Assembly (NCBI GenBank): GCA_964035015.1
Contig: OZ035997.1
Span: 88,789,965 to 88,853,964 of the forward strand
Direction of reading: 5' to 3'
DNA from: Corallium rubrum
Lineage: Eukaryota; Cnidaria; Anthozoa; Scleralcyonacea; Coralliidae
DNA: 64,000 nt
Position 1 is the first letter of the stretch. Every line of letters begins with the position of its first letter. Both the position numbers and the translations under genes were made by a program. Positions 36,001 to 45,515 of this stretch are shown here, piece by piece. The notes under the pieces are model-generated. The model searched no databases. It was not told the DNA's origin and worked only from the letters and a program-made list of their open reading frames with translations.

Positions 36001-37802
36001 GTACTATATTATAATATATAATTTTAGTTATGTACCTGTAAACCTCCTAGTATCGTGTAATAACACTGATTTAGGAGTATTTCATTAAAGCATTAAAGCA
36101 TTAAAGCATGAAGTGTGAGCCAATTAGCTGGAGTAAGAGACATCGATCGAGGAGATGGTGAGATCTAGAAGCGAGACTGAGGTGGTTGGCCACGTATGGA
36201 GGAGGGAGACCAACGAACCGATTCACCGTGCAATCCCTTGAGATGGAAGCTCTTGGAAAACGGGAGGACATAAAGAACAAGACGCCTGTGAACTCGATCT
36301 GGCTATAGGTGGTGTGCAACCAATCCCCTGAGATTGGAAGGACAAAGATATTTTCGCCATGTTGGATGAAATTATAATTGCAGATGATGAAAATCTTTTG
36401 TCAAATTCATCCAACATGGCGACAATGACGTAACACCAGCCATTGATTAGTTTGCGGCGAAGGGCTGAGGTATTATCGAAGCAATCACAGCACACTAACC
36501 ACACTGTACACAAAAAATTAATGCACCTTGGCCATAGTCTCATATATAGAGAAAAGTCAAAATGCAATGCTCGATATAAACGAACACAATTTTCAATTTA
36601 GTAATTCATCAATTCTGACCTGACTGACGATATGACGACACAATTGAAAAAATAAATTTTGCTGTACGTCATCAATGGTTTGACTGAAGTTCCCCTTTAA
36701 CCTGTCGATATCCAAATAAGACAAGTAATACAGTAAAACCCCGCATATATAAGAACCTGGTTTTTAAAAACCTGTTAGGCTAAGATAAGATTGTCCATTT
36801 AGACCCCCTTTAATCAGAACCTGTTTTAGCCTAAAATTTGAAAAGGTTCTTATTTTATAATTTACTACTTCAAAGTAAAAAGGGCATACAACGAATAAGA
36901 TAACCAAGAACAGGTTTGTATTTTTTAAGATTGAAGTCATTTAGACATTGTATTCATTTATTGTATAAATAATAGGCTGTACCAATATTCTTCCAGGAAC
37001 AACCACAATTTTTTTCTTAAGAAAATAAGAACCTGTTTAAGAACCTAAATAGCCTAATTTCCCAGTGAGCACCAATTATATAAGAACATTTTAGGCTAAC
37101 TTGAAAAATACAAGTTCTTATATGCGGGGTTTTACTGTATTTGGCATTTCACTCGATTAAACTGGATGTTCTAGGTAATTTTGGTGAAGGAAAATTCGAG
37201 TGTAGAATATATACAGTATAAGATCAACCGGGACCAGTTGCGAAAAATGCAACATCCAGATAAATCGAACATCCAGTTTAATCGAGTGAAATGCCAAATA
37301 TTATAACTTGTACTGTATATATACAGAACTCGTGCCTCAGAGCACTGCACTGACAATAGCATCGCAGGCTCGCGCGTTCAATTCCTAGCCTGAAGGTCTT
37401 GATGTTGCATTTCTCGCAACTGGTCTCGTTTGGTCTTATAATGTATATATTCTACACCAAAATTACCTAGAACATCCAAATAAGACATATTGATATACAC
37501 TTTTCCAAACCCTTTATTATGATTGGTCAAAAACGTGGTGAGAATTCTAGATATCTGCACTTTTAGTCGTACATGTATTTGCCGCTGCGATCGTCAGATT
37601 TTGAGCCCACAATAATGTGGCTATTATAATGTGGCTATTATGTGTTGTTTCTGGAGTTTATTGTTATTCCTATTTCTTCTCCGGTCATTGCTCCGGCCAT
37701 TGCTGTAGATATTGCATGATTTGGCTTTTGCTCTCGTTATCGTTTTGCTGCTGCTGTTGTGGTTGTTGTTGTTGATGTTGTTGTTGTTGATGATGTTATT
37801 GA

Positions 37803-37857
<55 letters not shown>

Positions 37858-37885
37858 GATGATGATGTTGTTGTTGATGATGATG

Positions 37886-37916
<31 letters not shown>

Positions 37917-38168
37917 TGTTGTTCTTGATATAAATATAAAAAAGCTTATTCTTACTTCTGCCATATGCGTTAGTGACTAAAATTCGATCGAAGAAGGCCG
38001 TGTTGTTGTCCATGTTTGCGTCGGGGTCCTTGCCGGTCATAGTTTGGCGCAGACTCATCCATTGGTCCTTGTCACTATCAGGGAGTTGCAGATCTGTGTC
38101 TTCAGTCACATTGTCTTTAAAAGTCGCCTTCAAAAGCCATTCTCTGAACTTAGACTTGGAGTATCCAA
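26867..38168 (-). CDS. Astacin zinc metalloprotease, Thr-rich linker, three ShKT domains (5' incomplete)
   Basis: Eight exons on the minus strand: 38168-37956, 35563-35390, 35254-35134, 34478-34387, 33512-33429, 32159-30831, 29626-29486, 27096-26867. Phases join without a stop to give 793 residues plus a partial first codon. Order: acidic propeptide with YQGDI (Asp-switch-like), cleavage site RNKR, then astacin domain with IPY, four expected Cys (PCIRW, GCFSQ, GCEYH, MYDC), zinc motif [12 protein letters not shown] and Met-turn SIMHYP. Next come about 380 Thr-rich residues, then three ShKT modules. It should be a secreted endopeptidase. Related cnidarian proteins occur in nematocysts and gland cells, but venom use is not shown by sequence. 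The signal-peptide exon was not found. AATAAA at 26856-26861 follows the stop directly. Introns hold LINE fragments, MITEs and long microsatellites. Confidence 0.88.
27136..28960. mobile_element. Pogo/Tigger-like terminal sequences in an intron
   Basis: CAGTGGAACTC at 27139 (after TA) and its complement ending at 28958 are followed inward by TTAAGCGG/CCGCTTAA motifs typical of pogo/Tigger TIRs; TTAAGCGGGC recurs at 27655. The right flank lacks TA. It is unclear whether this is one element or two remnants. A separate inverted repeat (CCTAGGTCAAACG arms) spans 27477-27605. Confidence 0.4.
28392..28572 (-). CDS. Candidate alternative first exon with a membrane segment
   Basis: An ATG-led frame of 60 codons ends at donor AACG|GTAAGA in phase 1, which would splice in frame to the ShKT exon at 27096. 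It encodes a hydrophilic start, a CSVCGH pair of cysteines, then a hydrophobic stretch ([19 protein letters not shown]) that would serve as a signal anchor. The predicted product is a small membrane-anchored two-ShKT protein made from inside the astacin gene. It may instead be chance sequence inside a transposon remnant. Confidence 0.35.
29486..29626 (-). CDS. Exon: ShKT domain 1
   Basis: 141 bp, phase 1-1, acceptor TTTTTTAG and donor GTAAG. It encodes one ShKT module ([16 protein letters not shown], then [10 protein letters not shown]). The sixth Cys expected after TCxx is replaced by Trp, and an extra Cys precedes YM, so disulphide pairing may differ from the canonical fold. Confidence 0.85.
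29700..30625. repeat. Cluster of related inverted and direct repeats in an intron
   Basis: 29830-29920 and 30385-30460 are direct repeats (AACGAAAGAAAACCGCAA). 30085-30225 and 30465-30615 are hairpins with TTACGGA..TCCGTAA and CTTTACAGAGAAATATC arms. TTAACCTCG/CGAGGTTAA-type ends recur near 41885-42035. Probably a MITE family. Confidence 0.5.
30831..32159 (-). CDS. Exon: astacin C-terminus fused to Thr-rich repeat domain
   Basis: 1329 bp, phase 1-1. The first about 85 residues finish the astacin domain ([28 protein letters not shown]). The rest is Thr/Glu/Pro-rich, mucin-like and lacks Cys. It contains three near-identical tandem units of 192 bp (64 residues; motif [11 protein letters not shown]), starting around 30896, 31088 and 31280. 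Donor CAAG|GTAGGG. The long antisense Cys-rich frames opposite it are by-products of Thr codons. Confidence 0.88.
32390..32660 (-). pseudogene. LINE 3'-end fragment
   Basis: The minus-strand frame ends [19 protein letters not shown], the C-terminal signature of CR1/L2/Jockey-type reverse transcriptase proteins, followed by an A/T tetranucleotide tail (TTTA)n. It is truncated at its 5' end and lies in an astacin-gene intron. Confidence 0.7.
33429..33512 (-). CDS. Exon: astacin signature, second half
   Basis: 84 bp, phase 1-1. It completes the zinc motif as [19 protein letters not shown] and ends NVLEG. Just 15 nt upstream of its acceptor the intron becomes a pentanucleotide array of about 460 bp. 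Confidence 0.9.
33528..33990. repeat. Variable pentanucleotide array
   Basis: About 460 bp of GTAAC, GGTGA and GGTAA units in changing blocks. On the gene strand it is pyrimidine-richer (TCACC/TTACC) and ends 15 nt before the 3' splice site of the exon at 33512. Confidence 0.95.
34387..34478 (-). CDS. Exon: astacin signature, first half
   Basis: 92 bp. The acceptor CTTCAG before 34478 is chosen over the CTCTCAG that would begin the exon at 34465: only the longer exon keeps frame and supplies the conserved GCFSQ cysteine. It encodes [16 protein letters not shown] and ends in HEMG, splitting the zinc motif at the intron. Confidence 0.9.
34615..34955. repeat. (TTCC)n microsatellite
   Basis: About 340 bp of TTCC with a (GTCC)n block at 34781-34804; the gene strand reads (GGAA)n. 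It lies in the intron between exons 35134-35254 and 34387-34478. Confidence 0.97.
35134..35254 (-). CDS. Exon: astacin N-terminal subdomain
   Basis: 121 bp, phase 1 to phase 2, donor GG|GTGAG. It encodes the helix [17 protein letters not shown] and the sheet segment [11 protein letters not shown], which lead up to the second conserved Cys. Confidence 0.88.
35390..35563 (-). CDS. Exon: propeptide end and start of mature astacin
   Basis: 174 bp, phase 1-1, acceptor TTTCAG and donor GTAAG. It encodes [10 protein letters not shown], whose Asp probably ligates the catalytic zinc in the zymogen as in other astacins, then the basic site RNKR and the mature N-terminus with WTKDEGIPY. Confidence 0.85.
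35650..36110 (+). pseudogene. LINE 3'-end fragment with (CATTAAAG)n tail
   Basis: The frame 35680-35898 contains the C-terminal signature [15 protein letters not shown], as in CR1/L2/Jockey-type proteins. The noncoding tail ends in three ATTAAAGC repeats at about 36085-36110. It is in antisense orientation within an astacin-gene intron. Downstream, 36150-36290 has weak similarity ([10 protein letters not shown]) to an RTE C-terminus. Confidence 0.65.
36731..37137. mobile_element. Pogo-like MITE, 407 bp
   Basis: TIR CAGTAAAACCCCGCATATA at the left and its complement ending CACTG-type (TTTTACTG) at 37137, with TA at 36729-36730 and 37138-37139. Internal AAGAACCTG words repeat. No transposase. 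Confidence 0.85.
37139..37480. repeat. tRNA-like repeat family, rearranged copies
   Basis: TTTGGCATTTCACTCGATTA at 37139 faces its complement ending about 37301, enclosing GAAAATTCGAGTGTAGAATA and GGGACCAGTTGCGAAAAATG. A tRNA-like part (about 37332-37400, B-box-like GTTCAATTCC) and an inverted second copy follow to about 37480. The family recurs at 44.5-45.0 and 57.5-58.1 kb. Confidence 0.65.
37748..37927. repeat. Trinucleotide array (GTT/GAT/GCT)n
   Basis: About 180 bp; on the gene strand it reads CAA/CAG/ATC repeats. It begins about 28 nt after the donor site of the exon ending at 37956. Confidence 0.95.
37956..38168 (-). CDS. Exon: astacin-gene propeptide, N-terminal part
   Basis: Acceptor AG at 38169-38170 and donor GTAAG at 37955-37951 bound a 213-bp exon, phase 1 on both sides. 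It encodes a Lys/Asp-rich segment ([10 protein letters not shown] to NAYGR) with no cysteine. Its phase matches the exon at 35563 and also the EGF exon at 41676. Assignment to the propeptide rests on position; no family signature was recognised. Confidence 0.7.
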
Positions 38169-38371
38169 CTAAATATTCAAAAAAGAGAAAATCGTCATGT
38201 ACGCTAAAATGCAAGGAAAGATTCATAATGAGTATCTTCGTACCCAGATTAGTTCCTAGTCATCTTTTCTCTCGAACTTATTTTGGTGACGTCACAGAAT
38301 AGGGATCGAGCGAGAGGACTAGCGGAAAATGTTCATCTTTATCTATCATGAATCCTGCTGGAGCTCGGATT

Positions 38372-39240
38372 CAGGGGCGCCGGAAGCTACTTAAGGTGGC
38401 GGGGGCAGCCATATAAAAAGGACACTTTTTCACAGCATTAATTTTTGCACGTGGTAAATAATGTTCGCCAATTTTGCTCTATAGCATAAAATAACCAAAA
38501 AGCATAACGGTTAATATAATGAATGACAATGTATTGAGAAAGAAAATGCAACGACTGAATTGTATATATTGGTGCTACATTCCTATTTACATTTAAGAAA
38601 ACATGACAACTTTAATATGAATCAGAAAACACCTGCCAAGTGAAAAAAGTCTGGGTACAGGACACAGCTCAACCTCGTTCTCAGGGCCGTTTTGAAATTG
38701 GTAAGGTGGGAAAAGGTTCTGGCATCGGCTGTTGGATTCGGCATTTTTATTGGTTGATTGCTTTTCTTAAACATTCCTCGTGAAACATATTTATGCACAG
38801 TTTTGTGCGAGTTATGATCAAATAGCTTCATGCAGCGGGACCGCCAACGGGACAAATAGGACCGCCATTACAATGAACTTCTCCCACGGGGCTGCCATTA
38901 CTCAGAATGATTTTGCATACTAAACTAAATTGCTAATTTATTACGCCCAGTATTTTTGGGTGCGGTGACTAGCCGATGCCAGGGCTTTTTCACACCCTCT
39001 AAATTTCAAAAACGCCCTGAGAACGAGGTTGGACACAGCAAATGGTCTGCAGTAATAAGTTAGCTTGTGAGACATTTGAGGTATTAATACAAAAGTCATT
39101 TAATGATGCAATAATACAAATGGAAATTCCTGTAGAAAACATTCCTCTTACGAGAAAGGGCAATTGGTTGTCCCCGTGCTGCCCCCGCGCTGTGAGGGGG
39201 GGGGGGGGGGGGGGCTGCCCCCGTGGCTCCGGCGCCCCTG
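38372..39240. mobile_element. Non-autonomous hAT element with a nested insertion
   Basis: Ends CAGGGGCGCCGGAAGC and the complement GGCTCCGGCGCCCCTG, flanked by a perfect 8-bp duplication CTCGGATT (38364-38371 and 39241-39248). Subterminal GGGGGCAGCC and a long G run (about 39195-39214) match other hAT ends in this window. A second element lies within at 38670-39031. Confidence 0.93.
38670..39031. mobile_element. MITE nested in the hAT element, 9-bp duplication
   Basis: TIR CAACCTCGTTCTCAGGGC and its complement, with further pairing inside (TGGCATCGGCT). Flanks GACACAGCT and GACACAGCA match in 8 of 9 bases. The length suggests a Mutator-like mover; no transposase. Confidence 0.8.
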
Positions 39241-39584
39241 CTCGGATTCTTTAATTTTAAAAAACCAACTACTTCTTGAGAGTTGACAGCAAACGAGTAG
39301 GTTTCTTTATTTTACATTACGTTAAAAGGTTGTTACGTACGACGCTTTATAAAGTAGTGTTCGGCGTAGGAAGTGATTGTTACTGTTGAAACACATTTAT
39401 ACAAATCGAAATATGCTATTTTAACGTTTCGGCAGTAGACCAACCTAAAGAATTGTGCAGACCGACGTGAGTGTTATCTGCCTTGGTTTTCCGCCAAAAG
39501 GCCGTTTGGTGCCTGTATAATTTGGGGCCAGATTTGGGGCCAAGCAAAACATTTTATTCCAGGCTTCTCACAATTTCGGTCTGC

Positions 39585-39840
39585 CGTTCAACTTAAGTTG
39601 CGTCGCAAGTTGAAAAGCGTTGAACATTGCACGTATTATCACCCACCTTAAACATTGTCACGCAAAAATGATTTTGTTGTAAGTTGAAAAAAATGTTGAA
39701 AAAAGTAGACTCCAGTTCTACTTGCTGCAACATGCTGATTCAACTTGCAACAAAATCATTGTTGTGTGACAATGTTTAAGGTGAGTGGTAGTGCGTGCAA
39801 CAACGCTATATTCAACTTGCAACGCAATGCAGCAATTTGT
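39585..39840. repeat. Inverted repeat with TTCAACTTGCAAC motifs
   Basis: Left half (CAAGTTG, CCACCTTAAACATTGTCA) is matched by the right half (TGACAATGTTTAAGGTGAG, TTCAACTTGCAACG) around a centre near 39715. Probably a MITE. Confidence 0.6.
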
Positions 39841-40621
39841 TGCTCGCTCGTATTACTTATTACCACTTCATTATGGAATTAATTTAAATATCCTTTTATG
39901 TACATTTAAATGAGCCTTTCTGTTCTCGGTATGAAGCAATAATTCTTTCGAATCACAGTAATGCAAACGAGGCCAGAAAGGCTTATTAAGATGCACATAA
40001 AAGAATATTCAAATCAGTCATCATTATGAAAGTGGTCTATGTAGCAGCAATTAGTTGTAGTGTGTATGCACTCCGCGCAGACGACGTCAGTTTTGTGAAT
40101 TTCGACATGTTTGTCCGCATTTTTCATAAATTATAAGTCGTCAATAATAGGAAAACGTTCATTTTGAATCCCTTGAGAGTCGATGTCGGTATGTATGTCC
40201 GCATTTTAGGTTTATAAATAACAACTGTGCGCTTTGCTATTCGTCCGCCAAGTCGTTCGATTCGCTGTCCAAATCCAATTCATGGTCGAGTTGTTAGGTG
40301 TCCTTAGATTCCGCGTCCATAGTCAATAAAGATATGGTTTGGAAACTCGGCAAACTTCAAAGCGCCTATAATGAGCTGTGCTTTTATGTTGAACCGTACC
40401 TTACACCGTGCACATCCTTTGTTTTAGGTTTTAATATTAATATTTAAATAGCACGGTTGAGGGATTGAAGTGAAACGTTGCTATTGGATAATTCGTTCAT
40501 TATACTAAAATACAATGGGTTCAGTGACCGTGCACAAAAATGCATAAAGGCGAACAAAGGTCTACTTTAGCTAGTCATTCAAAACTGATATGGTCTGGAA
40601 ACCCATGATTCGTCCAATCAT

Positions 40622-41125
40622 TCGAGTCTTAGGGGCCGTTACATGAGTCCGGATTGAGCGAGTTTCAATCCGGTGTCACGATCTCAGCGACCCCCCAGTC
40701 TGAGTTATCTCCTAAGACCAACTGCGCAGTTATCCCCTGCTTTTCTGCATTGATACCGGATTGAACTCATTCCGCTTCTGATCAAACCCCTTTATCTGTT
40801 TACATGAATCCGGATTGAGATAAGCTCAATCCGGATTGAGGTCAATCCCGGTTCTCATTCCGGATTGAAATCTCAATCCGGATTGAAATTTCGTTCTTGA
40901 ATGATTCATGTAAACGCGGTACCGGTGCGAGTTTCATTCCGGAATGAAAAACGTAACAGAGAGGACTAGAACAAACAATGCATACGTGTTTTCTAATATT
41001 TACGGATTTCAGATTTCAGGCGGATTTCAATCCAGAAACCCAATTCCCATATAAACACGGATTGACTTCGCTTTTCAATCCGGATTGAAACTCAATCCGG
41101 AAATGTGTTGACTTTTCAATTAGGA
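40622..41125. repeat. AATCCGGATTGA-rich repeat cluster
   Basis: Many copies of the palindrome-like CAATCCGGATTG in both directions, bordered by TTACATGARTCCGGATTGA at 40637 and 40800 and by AATCATTCATGTAAAC-like ends. It appears to be several nested copies of one MITE family. Confidence 0.6.
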
Positions 41126-41216
41126 TTATTGCATGAATTACTCCGTCCTCGACTCCGTTGGTTCAAAATGGCGATCAATAGAGGCATGCGAGCGCATTTT
41201 TTTTCGCATTTTTTGA

Positions 41217-41360
41217 TTGTCTAAAAGATTTACAACCGCAAGCTCTATAGAGAAACTGGTTAATGGTCAATATATTTTCCTCATTCAGCCTACAGGATTG
41301 GGGAAGTCACATATATTTCAGTCAGCTTCAATGGTTTTTGATATCGTGAAATTAATTTAT
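41217..41360 (+). pseudogene. RecQ-like helicase fragment (motif I)
   Basis: A short frame reads FTTASSIEKLVNGQYIFLI then QPTGLGKSHIFQSASMVFD. This matches the Walker A region of RecQ-type DNA helicases (usual form: a long first helix, then PTGxGKS). Nothing else of the helicase is present: motifs Ia to VI are missing and the sequence downstream is a MITE end. Probably a gene fragment carried by a transposon or a decayed retrocopy. Confidence 0.6.
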
Positions 41361-41408
41361 GCAAAACGTCACCGACACGTTCTGTGGCTCACGCGTCCGG
41401 GCCCAAGA

Positions 41409-41515
41409 TACGGCTGGAAATCGAGCCTATAGACTCAAATGTGTACGTATACCCTGCGAGCCGGTAGGGAGTGGGGGGGGGGGGGGGGGGCTGGCCGGCT
41501 CACAGGCTAGCTATA
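41409..41515. repeat. Transposon end and G-run repeat
   Basis: ATACGGCTGGAAATCGAGCC at 41409-41430 is a right end of the family seen at 8095-9224. Next to it CCTGCGAGCCGG and CCGGCTCACAGG bracket a G run (about 41475-41490). Confidence 0.5.
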
Positions 41516-41562
41516 GAAAATGTGTTGAAAAGATTATCGACAGACGATGAAACAACTCTTAC

Positions 41563-41676
41563 CTTTTATCTGGCACCTTCGTCCAGCATATTTCGAACGA
41601 CATCTGCACCAGAAGAATTTACCAACAACTTTACAACGTCCACCGTTTTTACATGGTGAAGAAGCACATGGAGATT
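41563..41676 (-). CDS. EGF-like domain exon
   Basis: The acceptor AATTTAG and donor AAAAG|GTAAGA bound a 114-bp exon, phase 1 at both ends. Translation gives six cysteines spaced C-x4-C-x5-C-x8-C-x-C-x8-C, a textbook EGF-like module (SPCKNGGRC, FWCRCRSKYAG). It is too short to stand out as a plain ORF. Phase fits splicing from the Thr/Ser-rich exon at 50412-51182 and into the exon at 38168. It could be an upstream module of the astacin gene or belong to a neighbouring paralogue; in nematode NAS proteases an EGF domain follows the astacin domain. Confidence 0.8.
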
Positions 41677-41879
41677 CTAAATTAAGAGATAATTATAATT
41701 AAACGTAAATTATACAGTAATTGATAAGTTTGTGGAAAGAAGAAAAGTATAAGGCGGTATACATGTTTGTTGTATTTTGAAATTTTAGGGCCGGATATAT
41801 AATTAAACGAAGCGCTGTTTCTAACTTTACGTCTTTAATTTATGTTGCTGATCCGTGACCTTAAATCACATTCCTATAT

Positions 41880-42040
41880 ATATGTTATTGACCGAGCGTG
41901 AGGTCCGTACAGAAGGATATTGGTCGAGTTCTTTTTTCGCTTGTATGGACCGAGCCGAAGGCGAGGTTCATGCCGAAGCGAAAAAAGAACGAGAGCAATA
42001 TCCTTCTGTGCGGACCGAACAAGCTCGGTCAATAAGTTAT
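41880..42040. repeat. MITE with GACCGAGC ends
   Basis: ATTGACCGAGC and GCTCGGTCAAT ends enclose matching arms (GAAGGATATTG against CAATATCCTTC; GTTCTTTTTTCGCTT against its complement). It resembles the hairpin repeats at 30.1-30.6 kb. Confidence 0.65.
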
Positions 42041-42494
42041 TTATTATTTATAATGGCCATAAAAAGAAAAGAGCCGTAAAATTTTAGCTGTTTACATCAT
42101 TTGAACAACGAGGCCAGTAAATTATGAATTTAAACCTACAGAGCCAGCTTGAAAAGGCTTCTCAAACTTTTTATTTGCTAAATACAAAGAAAGAAAGAAC
42201 GAAATCGTTTTCTGCTTACTGTGGCTTAAAAGAGCTCAAAATAAACGTTTATTCAGCTTCGTTATCACTCATGAAGAGTCTGAGCGGTCCGTACTGCTGG
42301 TTTTCGACCGCTCAGGAACCAATCAGAATGCTCTATTTTTCAGATGGACCGCCTGGCCATATAATAAAGTAATTTATGTTCATAATACGAACTCTCTTTG
42401 ACAATATGTTCTTTGAAGCTTTTAGCTTTGCATGAGGATTAAAGTGCGTATTAACTCAAATAAGATATTGCTGATATAGATTCCCCAGTGTAAC

Positions 42495-42940
42495 GTGAGT
42501 AGTTGAATGCCAAAATATTTTCTGACTTGAACTTCTATTTGTCGTTATACCAAAGTGTTAATGAGGATGACGTCAATGTGGGCATTTGTGTGTGTTTTTT
42601 TCTTCTCATGATAAACCGCTTGAAGATTTTAATTCTATAGAGCGTTTTCACTCTCGTGATCAGTGGCCCATTGGGGTGGTGAAACAATACGAAATATTTG
42701 AATAAGAGCGAGCTAATTCCCATACCGTACACCAATATGGCCGCCGTAACGTAAGTGAAAACGCTCTATTCAAGTATGCCATTAACGTGTGAATTGGGTA
42801 ATATTTCTGCTGTTACGGAACACTGCGTATGCAAATTATGCCAAGACGTCATCCTCATTACTATTTTGGAAATACAAACCTCAATATAAGAACAAATAAA
42901 AATTCAAATCAAAAAATATTTTGGCATTCAACTATACACA
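42495..42940. repeat. Two nested inverted-repeat elements
   Basis: Outer arms GTTGAATGCCAAAATATTTT and TAATGAGGATGACGTC (42502-42572) pair with 42845-42932. The inner element 42638-42769 has TAGAGCGTTTTCACT ends. Confidence 0.7.
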
Positions 42941-42974
42941 TTAAATAGAATCCAGTAATATCATATTTGGGGTT

Positions 42975-43685
42975 ATAAGCACTTTAACAATTAAAATTCA
43001 TTTTTGTGGGTTAACATCATGTTTTATTAAAAAAGTGACGTTTAACAAAGTGACGTTTTTCACTATTTTTAACATCACGTTTTATTTTTTTATTACTCCG
43101 GCTACCTGTGGTAGACCAAGTCTAGGTTTCGGCTCCCCCCCCCCCCCCCCCTTTTTTTTTGTCTATGTCGAGGAATGGCAATCATTACGTCATCCCATCA
43201 GGCTTTGCGAAACTGATGCGTGCCTGATAAAGTCTTTGTCGTCTCGGATGTGTGTTGTGAATGTCGCTGGTAAGTATCTTGATATTATATACGCTTACAA
43301 TCGCACACACCGTTAATAGTTGTGTTGATATTTAATACCCGAAAAGACTCGACATATGAACGCTGTGCTGTGTACATGTGTGGAAATACGTTACTAGTAA
43401 ATCATAGTTAACTATGGTTAAATACCAATGCAAATTGTGTTTTCTATAGCAAAATTGGATTGTGTTTTGACTTTTGTCTGTCACCAAATGCAATGTGTTT
43501 AGACTTTAGATCTTAGCACTGCATGTGCAGTACCTCTTCACGTATAGCACTGTGACTTTTCAGTAGCCCGAGTGAAAGCTTCTCTGAAGACGGTCCAAGG
43601 TCACGGACTGAAAGCTGAGAACTTTTTAAATAACACCTGATGTTAACCCACAAAAATGAATTTTAATCTCTTTGAACTACGCAAG
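42975..43685. repeat. Inverted-repeat element with nested CTCGGGCTAC-family element
   Basis: AATTAAAATTCATTTTTGTG then GGGTTAACATCA at 42990-43021 is mirrored at 43630-43670. Inside are CCGGCTACCTGTGGTAG (43098) and GTAGCCCGAG (43564), the ends also seen at 3370-3753. A long C run lies at about 43134-43150. Confidence 0.65.
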
Positions 43686-44539
43686 ACGAGTAATTGGATC
43701 ATCAACATCTGATTGTTTAAATTATGATTCATCAAAGTTTTCGAATAGTGGTCGATTTCTTTGAATCCGTGTAAAACTAGTACTTTGGTGCTTGTTAAAA
43801 GAGATATTTAATCAGCTTATCGACGTCCACATGCACCCCGGGACGATCCAGGATTATTAAAGAAAGGGCTGGCAATGCCCGAAGGTGGAGAAAATGTCTT
43901 CGGGGTTCAGAGGACCCTACGGAAATTTTTTGATTTTCTAAAGTCTGATCCACACTTGTGGTCGTAGAATAAGACGTACACATACATGCATGCAAACGGA
44001 GATAGGGTAATTTGTGATCAATTTAACTATATATATATATTTGTACTTCCAAGTACAAATGGTTTAACCCTTTCATTGGCATCGTTGTTGTGGAACAACT
44101 TTATCTTTTTACTTGCGTATACGTCGTTAATTGTGCTTGTGCTTATTTCACAAGCCGAGTGAGGGAAATTTAAGTCGAAAAATAAATATCTTGTAAATAA
44201 AAGATCTTTGACTGTAAAATTCAAAATTCAAAAGGTAAGCATTTACCTTTTGAATTTTGAATTTTACAGTCAAGTTGAGTTTGCACAACGACTCCATTTT
44301 GATGTACCGCGGAATTTTCTTCTCAATTTCGACGTCATATCGTCAAAACCAGATTAAATGACGATATGAAAGTAGTATATTTGTGAAGATCACCATTATC
44401 TAGCCTATATACAGCCTAAATACACACTCTGTAATTCAGTCTGTGAAAACACGCACAATAGCGACGAAGCCCCATAGAGCTTCTCAGATCTGACAAGTAG
44501 ATTCTGATTGACCAAATCACAAGCCCTGCCTTATATCAA
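43686..44539. other. No gene recognised
   Basis: Contains a hairpin (AAAATTCAAAATTCAAAAGG, then its complement, 44216-44266). No exon could be supported on either strand. Confidence 0.4.
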
Positions 44540-45030
44540 TTATCAGGATTTTGGGTGAAGGAAAATTCGAGTGTAGAATAATTATATACATTTTAAGACC
44601 AAACCGGGACCAGTTGCGAAAAATGCAACTACTGTAGAACTCGCGATCAAGCTCTCGGCAACGCCCTCCGTGGCTCCGTGGTCAGAGCATTGCACTAGAA
44701 TCGCAAGGTCGTGGGTTCAATTCCTGCCGGAAGGCCTGTGTATAACGATTTATTTGATTGGGTTATTTATTTCACAAGGATTGCCAAACTGAACCAATCA
44801 TAATTGATATAATAAGTAATATTGGGCATTTCACTCGATTACATAGCATGTTGATAGCATCCATCAGTACCTGACTGTTTGCACCTTGCTTTGTAAACAC
44901 ATCAGAAAGTCAGGTCTTATTGTCAATCCATTGAACTGTGATGTTCTAAGGATTTTGGGTGAAGGAAAATTCGAGTGTAGAATATATACATTTTAAAACC
45001 AAACCGGGACCAGTTGCGACAATTTAGACT
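44540..45030 (+). repeat. tRNA-like repeat family, two copies
   Basis: GGATTTTGGGTGAAGGAAAA and ACCGGGACCAGTTGCGAAAA at 44549-44630 and again at 44951-45020 (without the tRNA part). A plus-strand tRNA-like segment lies at 44666-44735. Confidence 0.75.
44662..44738 (+). tRNA. tRNA-like segment inside the repeat
   Basis: A-box-like GGCTCCGTGGTCAGAGCA and B-box-like GGGTTCAATTCC with an anticodon-type arm TTGCACTAGAATCGCAA. The D arm is intact and the acceptor can pair in most positions. The loop gives AGA (Ser), but the long variable arm of tRNA-Ser is missing, so it is tRNA-derived repeat sequence. Confidence 0.4.
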
Positions 45031-45215
45031 AACTGGGTTTTTGCTGGTTGTAACTCGGATTGCTATTGGTCCATTTATGGTCACATGAGATTAGCCAAAC
45101 AAATGTTTCCTGCGATGGCAATATTACAACAATTGTTGCCCGCTTCGGAAACAACTGCGTAGTGAAAGTTTAGCTAAAGAAGCAAAAATCTAACGAAAAC
45201 CCAGCTATATAACGA

Positions 45216-45515
45216 AGCACTTAATGTCTGATCCATCAGGAAACATTTCAGTTTTGTTTTCCCACGAGTCTCGATGTTTTCCGGTCTCGACTTCGTCTTG
45301 AAAGACATCGAGACTCAAACTGGAAAACAAAACTAAATGTTTCCCTCGTGACCAGACTGACATTAGTATAGGTAATCATATGATAGCGAGTACAATTAAG
45401 GATTTACACTGCAAGTGATATTCGAAAATTTTGCCAAAATTGGGAAATATTGGCATAATTTTCAAATATCACGAGTAGTGTAAATCCTTAATTGTATGAG
45501 CAAAATCATATGATT
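45216..45515. repeat. Two palindromic repeats
   Basis: 45216-45364 matches 5357-5494 (GTTTTGTTTTCCCACGAGTC and its complement). 45366-45515 is an inverted repeat with TAATCATATGAT ends and AATTAAGGATTTACACT arms. Confidence 0.65.

Noticed and set aside
37712..37980. Poly-Leu, poly-Val and poly-Thr frames
   Set aside because: Trinucleotide microsatellite read in different frames.
43795..44224. Two minus-strand ORFs as possible extra exons of the protease gene
   Set aside because: No ShKT, EGF, CUB or signal-peptide features and no matching phase-1 splice sites were found.
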